Source of the DNA: Trochalopteron elliotii
Taxonomy: Eukaryota; Chordata; Aves; Passeriformes; Leiothrichidae
NCBI GenBank assembly: GCA_024734555.1
Contig: JANPWX010000651.1
Location: forward strand, 1,222,674-1,286,673
Direction: 5' to 3'
Length of the DNA stretch: 64,000 bases
In this document: piece by piece, positions 55,501-64,000 of the stretch
Numbering within the stretch: the first letter of the stretch is position 1
Layout: every line of letters starts with the position of its first letter
Notes under the pieces: model-generated
What the model saw: only the letters and a program-made list of their open reading frames with translations
What the model was told of the DNA's origin: nothing
The model's database searches: none
Translations under genes and position numbers: made by a program

Positions 55501-56664
55501 GGCATTGGAAAACACCACAGTGCAAACACAGGATACGTTTCATGTGGCTGCAATCAGCTTGCAAGCGTCCAGTGACCTTTATAGTACAAGGAGACCCTTG
55601 TCACATGCCTATGGCCACAACACTTGCTGCAATGTTTGATACAACATTACTGAGGTGCTTGAACACACAGAGGAAGGCTGGAACAGGAGAGCTGGAGCTG
55701 CACCTTTTCCACCTCATGCCACATCTCTCAGGAAACGTTTTGGATCCCTTGCAGTTGAGAATAAAGTGGAATGCTTGCTATTAAGACGTTTGGCAGCTGG
55801 TGTCACAAAAGATGAGGCCTAATTTGCAACTTGGCCCTTGTCCACCTCCCCTGAACTCTGCTGGATCGGGGTGGATGTTCCTGTGTCCTGCCTGGAGCAG
55901 CTCCCATCTCAGGGACACACCCACAGCCCCGGGTTGATGCTGCCTGCTGAACGCTCAGGGCAGACCTGCTGCTGCAACAGGAGGGGAAGCAAATGAACAC
56001 AGAAGTGAGGCCAACTTAAAACTATGCTGGGATATGAATGAGTAAGAATTGGGATATTTTAGCTTGGGTAGAAAGCAAAGGACTTGAGAACAAACTTCCA
56101 TTATGTGAAGCATAACTCTTAGTTGATTTCTTTTAGAATTTATTATACATGCATTGTGCAAGGGGCATTATGGACAAATGTTTCAGCAGAATTGAGTTTT
56201 GGTTTTAGTATTTGTTGTGTTTGGACCCCTAAGGAGTCATGTCCTTTCTCCCTTGGCTGATAAGCCTTGTGAGTCCAGCCAGCTCCCCTCTGCTTCTCTT
56301 TCATTTTTGTATGTATCATTTTGAAACTCACTTTCCCCTCTCTCTTCCTGCCTGTCTCCTTACTGTGGCCCCTCTGCCTTCCCAGGGACATTCTGGTATC
56401 AGCACCACATTACCCAAGCAAGTACTAGCATCAACCTGCAGGGCTGAAGAACTTCATCTGTGCTGACCCTGGTAATGCAGGGTCAAATTTACTTATGCTT
56501 TTCCTACAAACATCTGACAGAATTTAAAATTTTCCCACTACAGAGACTCAGCAGGAATTGAAGGTCACCTTCTCCAATGCTTAAACACCTGCAGGTTTAT
56601 GGAAATGGTGTCCAGTGGGCACAGCTGACTAAAATGACTGGGCATCTTCAGACCATGTCTTTTA
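52581..56664. other. No gene recognised
   Basis: Unique-looking sequence with short ORFs only; no known repeat or RNA gene was identified. Confidence 0.5.
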
Positions 56665-57620
56665 TCTTCTTCCCCAGGCCCTGTATCTCTGTGTGCTGGG
56701 GCCAGTTCTGTTTAATATTTTTATTGATGACATGGATGATGGTATTGAGTCTATCATTAGTAAATTTGCAGGTGACACTAAGCTGGGAAGGTAGGAGGGC
56801 TCTGCAGAGAGACCTGGAACAGTTGGATGGATGGGAGAGTCCAGTAAGATGAAGTTTAATCAGTCCAAGTGCTGAGTCCTGCATTTTGGCCACAATAACC
56901 CCCTGCAGTGCTCTAGGCTGGGGACGGTGTGGCTGGACAGTGCCCAGGCAGAAAGGGACCTGGGGGTTCTGGTCAACAGCTGACTGAATGTGAGCCAGCA
57001 GTGTGCCCTGGTGGCCCAGAAGGCCGACAGCATCCTGTCCTGGATCAGGAATGGTGTGGCCAGCAGGAGCAGGGAGGTCATTCTAGCCCTGTACTTGGCA
57101 CTGCTGAGGCCACACCTCGGTGCTGTGTCCAGTTCTGGCCCCTCAGTTTGGGAATGACATTGAGACACTTGAGCACATCCAGAGGAGGGCAGCAAGGCTG
57201 GTGTGGGGCTGGGAATACAAGCCCTGTGAGGAATGACTGAGGGAGCTGGGGCTGTTCAGCCTGGAGAAAACGAGACTCAGAGGTGACCTTATCACTCGCT
57301 ACAATTTCCTGAAAGGTGGCTGTGGTCAAGTGGGGGTTGGTCTCTTTCTCCAGGCAGCAACTGACAGAATGAGAGGACACAGCCTTAAGTTGCACCAAGA
57401 GAAATATAGGTTGGATATTAGGAAAAATTTTTTTACAGAAAGGGTGATAAAGTACTAGAATGGTCTGCCCAGGGAGGTGGTGGAGTCACCATTCCTGGAT
57501 GCGTTCAAAAAAGACTGGACGTGGCACTCAGTGCCGTGGTTTAGTTGAGGTGTTAGGGCATGGGTTTGACTCAATGATTTTGAAAGTCTCTTCCAACCTA
57601 GTGATTCTGTGTGATTTTGC
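56665..57620 (+). mobile_element. 5'-truncated CR1 LINE with reverse transcriptase C-terminal remnant
   Basis: The longest repeat in the window. Its 5' part (56688-56800) still translates into the conserved CR1 reverse transcriptase stretch ([15 protein letters not shown], then [10 protein letters not shown]). The C-terminal ORF2 and 3' UTR landmarks follow, in order: 'cagcaggagcagggaggtca', 'ctgttcagcctggagaaaac', 'agaaatataggttggatatt', 'ttccaacctagtgattctgt'. Frame breaks and stops make it inactive. Much of the 5' end is missing, as is normal for CR1. Confidence 0.92.
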
Positions 57621-58189
57621 ATAGCAAATGCTGTTTTTTATTGTGACTCTCTGATTTGATATTTTTGCTTTAGCAGAAGAGTTCCTCAGGACAGCAGCCC
57701 CATGTGACATTGGGAGCAGTGTCACTGACTTCATGCCCTCATGTGTTCCGAGAAGGATAAAAATCCCATTTCCATTTGGTGGATTTTGAAATTGTGCCAG
57801 ATAGAGCAAATCCAGGAGATGTCAGAGTTCTCTGCAGTGGAAATTAAAAAAAGTAATACCCTTTCAGGTAGTTCAAAGCAGCTCCCTTTTAACAAACAGA
57901 GATGTCATGCCTCAATTTTCCTTGATTTTGTGTCATATTTATAGCACATAATAGAATGAAAAAAATAAATGGAAAGTAATTTCAAAATGAAAACCAAAAC
58001 TGTTTCACTTTCAAAATGCTGAAACAGGGCATTTCATCCACTTCAAAACTATGCTTTAAATCTTTTTTTTTCCCAAGCTAAGAAATGCATAGAAAACAAT
58101 CCTCATCTGCAGAACTTTTCACTTTCAACAAATTGACATTTTTCACTGGAATTTTCTTTAAAAAGATCCAAGGATCTTAAACATTAATT
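57621..58189. other. No gene recognised
   Basis: AT-rich stretch between the CR1 and the MIR-like remnant. Nothing identified. Confidence 0.5.
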
Positions 58190-58400
58190 TGTTGTTAGGC
58201 CTCAGAGCACTTCTGAGAGGTAGTTAAGTGTTACGATCCTCATTTTGCAGAAAGAGAATCTGACTCATAAAGAAACGTAAAATGCAATTGAGTTCCCACT
58301 TCCTTCAGTGGAAGAATTGGTGTGCCCAAGGTCAGAGAGAAAGTCAATACTAGAGCTGGAGGAAAAAAACCTGGAGTTTTGAAGCCAGTCCCTTTTCTGC
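58190..58400 (+). repeat. MIR-like ancient SINE remnant (interrupted)
   Basis: 'gatcctcattttgcagaaag' (58235) followed, after about 60 extra bases, by 'gtgcccaaggtcagagagaa' (58322), 'actagagctggagg' and 'gaagccagtccc'. This is the MIR order (fraction near 'cattttacag', then 'cccaaggtcac', then 'agagctgggattcgaaccc'). It is the best-preserved of the old SINEs here. Confidence 0.6.
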
Positions 58401-60761
58401 ACCCACCAGACAGCCCTCCCTTGCAGAGCAATCAAGGCCCGAAGTCAGTAATGTCCACTCTACTAAAACCTGTCCTTGAGCTGGAAGGCAAAGTGGAAAC
58501 CACCTCAAACTAGGAAAGAACCTGAGACCTTCCTTCTCAGAGGTGTTTGGAGCCATGATTCAGCTGCTGTGGGTTGGATCCCATTTGGTGCCCAACTTCC
58601 ACTGGAGGTGGACTGAGCCTTGGAACTCTTGTGGTTTAACTTGTGGTTATTGGTTTCTGCACCAGATCAGTTTCTCTTCCCCGCTTATGCTTCAGGAAGA
58701 AAGAAAAGAACAAAGCCGTCACATTTTATTGCAATACTGAATAACTCCTTTCTGAATTAACTTTAAAATTTATAGAGCTAAGGTATAAGAGTATACATGG
58801 GATTGAAAACCAATATATTAGTGTGCACAGCTGCTGCACACAAGGTTTTAAGGTATCATCGGTCTCTACATGCTACTGTGCCTTACAGACACAGCTGTTA
58901 AATCTCTTCCCACCCTGGATTGATGCACCTTGTGTGTGATGACACAAATCCACCCACCCTTCTCGTGCATGCACCTTTTCCTCCACAGGGACCCCACCCC
59001 ACAAACCCCCTGGTGCTGGTTTCCCTGCCAGCAGGTCGCTGTGCTCTCTGCTTTCCCTGCCAAAGGAGGGAGATGGGCTTGCAGGTACCAAGGTCCTGCA
59101 GAGCCAGTGCCAGGTAGGGCTTCAGGAGAGAGACACAGGGAGGAAGGGCTTTTGTTTGCCCTGCCTGTATGTGATTTTGTGTTTCCCTGACAGCCCTGTG
59201 CCATCTCCTCTCCACGCAGTGCTGTGCAGACAGCATTCAGGTGGCAGCTCAGCTCTGCTGCACATACCTGCTCCTGCTCTGAAACTGGTCACGGGTTGCT
59301 GCAGCAAAGACACGTTCTGTGCTCTCCCTCCCCTCACCCACATCATTTGGATTCACATAATCAAGCGTCTTGCAGCTGAAATTGCTCATAGAAAAATAAT
59401 TTTAAATTGGTTCATTAATGCTCATTTGCGCGGAATTCTTAAATATGATAAGAATATGAGAGTGAAAGAGAAAGGATTTGAGTGAGAGTAGGGGGATGTT
59501 GAAAACAACTTTCCTGTAATTGTAAAATCTTGTGTTTAAATATGTTTAGACAATGTGAAAAGTCAGTTTAAGAAGCTAGGATACATAGAACCACAGCAAG
59601 GGAGGAGATATCTGACAGAGTGTAGACATCCCATACTTGAGCTTTTTATTTTCCCTGGATGGTACAGGATTCTGATTTGGTGCAAAACTGAAATATCACC
59701 ACAACAGTCAAAAGCTGCAGTTTGCAATTGGAGAAATGGGGTGAGAATCATGTTTTTCATAAAAAAGCTCATCATTCACACCTCCATCTCTGGCACAGGA
59801 GAGGGCAAAATAGCAGGTAGTCACTACTCAAATTGTGCTGAATTACACAAGCTGAGGATCTTTGTATCACAGTAAGGTCAGTGGACTTGTGCTGTTGCAT
59901 ATCAGCAAAGCATCTGGCCGTGGAAATGCATGAGCAGGGAGGTGTTAACCACTGTGGCAGCTGAGAGATGAACTGGTATGGTAAGAGTCCATCCCATCCA
60001 GTTGCTCTCTTATTCTACATCAAAAGTTACCAGCAATTCTGTGAGTGCAGGATACTATCCCTTATGGATGCTATATACTCCTTGGAAATAATAAAACTGC
60101 TGAAACATATCTAATTGTCCAGTATCCTAACGAAGAGGTGCTCTGGCAATTACTTCCTGAGTTAGCCACTGATCAACTTACACCGTGAAGCATGAGGATT
60201 GATAGCTCCTGTAATTTTATTTAATAAAGATCAATTTAAATAGTCTGCCTTAAAAACAAAAGGAAGGTTAATGAAGGTAGAGTCTTAAATTATATAGATC
60301 ACAGCTCTGATTTTCATGCTAACAGAAAACAGATCAATGGAAACTGTGCAGTATAATTGGAAATGTAAGAAAACTGAAAACAGCCATACTGTGGAAAAGG
60401 TAATAAATACTGCTGGCAGACTGGAATGGGGGCTATCAGAGGAGGCTAATACTGAGCACAAAAAGATGAACAAAAGTCTTGCTGGGAAAGACGCAAGAGA
60501 GGTCAGACTGCAATTCAATCAATGGGCAGCGTGGGCTCTTCTGTATTACTTTGCCAAGTCTTATCAGGAGCTGTAGTGCACCAGAGTCTAGATCAGACCT
60601 GATTCGCCATTCAAGTAGTGAACCTCTGAAAATAAGCACACATACATCTTCCCAGAACATCAGAGTCAGGCTGAGGAACTCTCTCTCTCCCGACACAATT
60701 GTGCTCCCAGGACCTAAAGCCCCAGCGCTGCAGTGGGATCTGGGGAGGAGAGGCAGAGCAG
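58401..60761. other. No gene recognised
   Basis: Contains a faint ancient amniote repeat at about 59845-59925 ('gtggacttgtgctgttgcat', then 'atcagcaaagcatctggccg'). The part 58.95-59.3 kb is somewhat GC-richer with several overlapping chance ORFs. Confidence 0.45.
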
Positions 60762-61084
60762 CATCCTCAGGGTGAGGAGAGGCGCAGCAGCATCCTCGGG
60801 GTGGGGGAGAGGCACAGCTGCATCCTCGGGGGTGAGAAAAGGCAGAGCATCATCCTCGGGGGTGAAGAGAGGCACAGCTGCATCCTCGGGGGTGAGAAAA
60901 GGCAGAGCATCATCCTCGGGGGTGAAGAGAGGCACAGCAGCACCCTCGGGGTGAGGAGGGGCAGCGTATCATCCTCGGGGGTGAAGAGAGGGAGAGCAGC
61001 ATTCTCAGGGGTGAGGGAGGCACAACAGCACTATCGGGGTGAGGAGAGGCACAGCAGCATCCTCGGGGTGAGGAGAGGCACAGG
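60762..61084 (+). repeat. 30-bp minisatellite, about 11 copies
   Basis: Tandem units of 27-30 bp starting CATCCTCGGGGG and ending GGCACAGC(A/T)G. Units at 60821-60850 and 60881-60910 are identical, and those at 60851-60880 and 60911-60940 differ by one base, which shows a 60-bp duplication step. Because the unit is mostly 30 bp, long frames stay open across it. It is GC-rich in an otherwise AT-rich area. Confidence 0.97.
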
Positions 61085-64000
61085 GCTGTGCTCCGACCTG
61101 CAACAAAGTGTGTGAGGCTGGCAGTGCAGGAGGCAGCACTGCAGGTTGATGTCCCTCCGTGGTGACTCTTCAGACGTGTGAACTGCTCTGGCATTAGGGG
61201 GAGACGTAGGTGTCAGGGCAGTGCAGAGCTCCCCAACAGCTGGCTTTGGCACACCACGACCATCACAACGGGCCCTGTGAGGAAATATTCCTGTGTGCAG
61301 CTAATGAGGTGCCTCGTGCAGAGCCACTGATCTGACCTGCACACTTAGGCACAGGAACCACACGTGTGTTTGGTCCTGTGCTATGTTTCTCCCTCTTCAA
61401 GGACGTGGCTGTAATAGTTTAAGCCATTCTGGCCTGAAAAGTAGAGGAAAAGTGCTGGCTAATTACTAATCAAATGAGCCTTCTGTCTGTCTGATGAACT
61501 GGGCAAAGCATATTTTTCTGGCTTGTGGAGAAATCCCATACTGAATTGGACTGTAATATTCATTACAGTTGGTCTTTGGAGAGCTTGGAGAAGTCCTTTA
61601 AAGTCTCATCAAAGCACTCAACAATATAGAGATGATTGTCCCATCTTTGTATTAGCAGACACCTAAATAAATGCCTTCATAAAATGAGAAATTGTCTTTA
61701 TCAAGGGGATCACTAGAGTGCCAGGTACTAGGGTGTTTCTAGCTTTTTTTGTGATGGAGAGATAAATCAGCATGGGCAAACTTCAAAAAGGTTAATGGCT
61801 TAGAAGAGCATAGCATGTGGTATGGCTATCTCCCTGTCCTCAAGGCAGGAAATAGCATGGGATCAAACCCTCCTATTAGTGTTTCATCATAGACAACCCA
61901 CACCTGACTGTTTGAAAATCAAGCAGACTCTTAATGCTCAATCATGTATTTTCTGATCGCAGCAATCAGTCATACATCAAGTTTAGACACAGTATTTGGG
62001 TTTATTCTAATTTTATCTGGAGTAGATGCTCAAGAGTTCCTCTGTTCCAGACATACACCAACAGCCTCGTTCTTTACTCTTTACCACTGAACCTCAGGGA
62101 TGGGTTCCCACTGCAGATGGGTACCTACATGAGGGACTTTCTTTTTCTCAGTCTCTTTACTGTCTCTGACGTGTAATATGAAAAACTCAGTTGTCACCAC
62201 TCCACAAACCATGAGTACCTTTTGTGTGTTAGCCATCCACAATATCCCCCACTGCCCTTGCATGAGAGGTTGTCAAAACTTGAAATAAAATTCAATGTAT
62301 GCTTGTTACATCACTCTACTGCAGCTGCAGAAATACTGCTTCATATTTTTACTAGTTATGGATGTTGATAAAGAATGCAGATGTTTCCAAAGTACTGAGA
62401 CAAGCTCAAAACACAGCTGCTTTTGGAGCTTGACTCTGCCATCACTTGCTGTTCAAGGACTGTCCAGACTTCAGTTCTGGGATGTAAACTTCCTCAGAAC
62501 ATCCTGCTCTTTTATTTCAAGGAAAAAGAAATTCACATCTGAGGTAAGAAAGATTTTTTCTTTCTCCTCCCTTCTTGTTCTGATTAAATCTCATTAAGTG
62601 CTTTTCTGCCTCTTGTTTTAATTTTAAAAGTCATAATCCCCCAAATTGTATGCAAGCAGCCTAGAAATGCCTCCTCAGCCTGGCTGCCTTTACTGTCAGG
62701 GGAGAGAAATAAGCACCTGCAGAGTCAACACCTAGAATTACAGAAAACTGTTGGAAAAGCCAGAAAGTGGGACAATTGTCTTCTGCTTGTTTTAGTCAGT
62801 AACAAAGGACTCCGCATTGTATCACCTTCACTTAGAATAGTCCTGTTCTTACCTGTTGGCTGTTTTCCCACTGCTAGGCAGTTGGGTAAGTTTTTCAGGA
62901 AATGAAAGGTAAGCATGGAACCACAGGAGGACTTTGGCTTGTTCTACATGATTCAGCTAAAAGTTATCTGTCTGTACCTAATCTTGACACAATTGCACTC
63001 CTTCAGGCAATAGAGAACACCCCAAAGTGCTACTCCTTTCTAAGAGGGTACCCAAGAAGGACAATATGGATATCCTTAAACAAAAAATTTAAATGCACAT
63101 TGACAGGTACACACACACACACAGATATAGACACAGATATTCCTGTAGATCTGTAGATACAAGAGATTCTACTGCTTTTCCTGGCAGAACCATACAGTCT
63201 AAAAGATCTACTTGAGCTTGGTAGTCTCAACTCCTCTCAAGCCTGAATAAATCAATGGCAATAAGCACATTAAAGTGAAAAGAGTTATTCCAGTGCTAAG
63301 CAGTGCAAAAGCAATGCAAGCCAACTCATTCTGATACATCTTTGTCTGCTGTCTAGACATTATATCTTCTTATATGGGTGAATCCTAATGGATTTAACCC
63401 TTTCTCACTTCCAGCAGTGCACACTTCAGCAGTGGGGGAATGGGGTACAGGGAATTCAGGATTTGGGCTGCTAGCCAGAAGCTTGTCCTACTCCTCAGCC
63501 AGTGTGTAACCTCTGTTTACTCTGGCATGCTGCTGCCACTTGTGCCCTCTCAGAAATTCTGAAAAGGTTCCTATTATATCTACTCAGTGTTTATTCTTTC
63601 CCAATACCAGCAGATGGTCAAGTGTCACTCTCTAGCCCTCTCTTTTCTACTTCTGTATGTTTGTGATTGTTGGCACAACTTCTCCAGAATATGTCTTGGA
63701 AACTTTGAGCATTTAACTTTCTCAGCCTGTCACCTGGTTTTGTCCCTTCAGAGCCATAAAAGGAAAGGATTGCTTGAGGGGCACAGCTACATATATCATC
63801 CAGAGTGTATCATGGTTAGGTGGATGTAGTGAAAAAAAGTGTATCTGTGTGGAGGAGGGCTGTCTTTCAACACATCCATTTGCCAGGAAAAAAATATGGC
63901 AGTTGGGATTCTGAAAAAAAAGGAGGAGGAGGAAAAGAAGCTAATTAGCTGTGCAAGTCAGCTCTGAAAAAGTAAATAGAGAAATAAAGCAGTTAATGCT
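61085..64000. other. No gene recognised to the right edge
   Basis: Unique-looking sequence. A short (AC)7 run lies at 63109-63122, followed by 'agatatagacacagatat'. No coding exon, RNA gene or known repeat was supported. Confidence 0.5.
63109..63122. repeat. (AC)7 dinucleotide repeat
   Basis: Seven uninterrupted AC copies. Short and unremarkable. Confidence 0.9.

Noticed and set aside
60699..61115. 138-codon plus-strand open frame
   Set aside because: It is almost entirely the 30-bp minisatellite; the other frames are open as well. No start context or domain.

Overview
This window is vertebrate nuclear DNA, and the sequence points to a bird. The genes are split by introns with GT-AG (and one GC-AG) splice sites. 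The dominant interspersed repeats are CR1 LINE 3' ends with the typical avian tail, there are faint ancient amniote SINE-like remnants, and repeat density is low. A species cannot be named from the sequence alone.

Left quarter (26-16081, minus strand): one protein-coding gene, TXNRD3 (thioredoxin-glutathione reductase). Fifteen coding exons can be placed to the base. They join without a frame error into 585 codons, from the start ATG at 16081 to the catalytic His-Glu region ending at 26. The protein is a glutaredoxin domain (CPYC, residues 37-40) fused to a thioredoxin reductase core (FAD motif GGGSGG, redox disulfide CVNVGC, NADPH motif GASYVALE, His580/Glu585). The last exon, which should carry the selenocysteine UGA, the stop and the SECIS element, lies beyond the left edge. 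Its introns hold three decayed CR1 fragments. Two splice donors are unusual: a GC donor after exon 9 and a weak GTTGGT donor after exon 6. Each has a competing GT site 4 nt downstream that would create an immediate stop.

15.74-17.08 kb: a CpG island spans exon 1 and the sequence upstream; it is the TXNRD3 promoter region. The reading frame stays open for 54 codons upstream of the ATG, which leaves room for a non-AUG-initiated extension.

17.1-64 kb: no protein-coding exon was recognised. This part holds CR1 fragments (18.0-18.3, 46.6 and 56.7-57.6 kb), an older CR1/L3-type 3' end (42.7-43.0 kb), MIR-like ancient SINE remnants, a perfect (GAATA)27 microsatellite flanked by a local direct repeat, a 30-bp minisatellite (60.76-61.08 kb), a homopyrimidine tract, a 29-base poly(A) run after an AATAAA, an orphan CpG island (46.68-47.17 kb), and two AT-rich stretches that look like candidate conserved non-coding elements. 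In human the neighbour on this side of TXNRD3 is CHCHD6; I looked for its first exon and did not find it. The stretch could be intergenic, or an intron or lncRNA locus. I found no clear previously undescribed system. The best leads are the TXNRD3 splicing and start-site oddities and the orphan CpG island.
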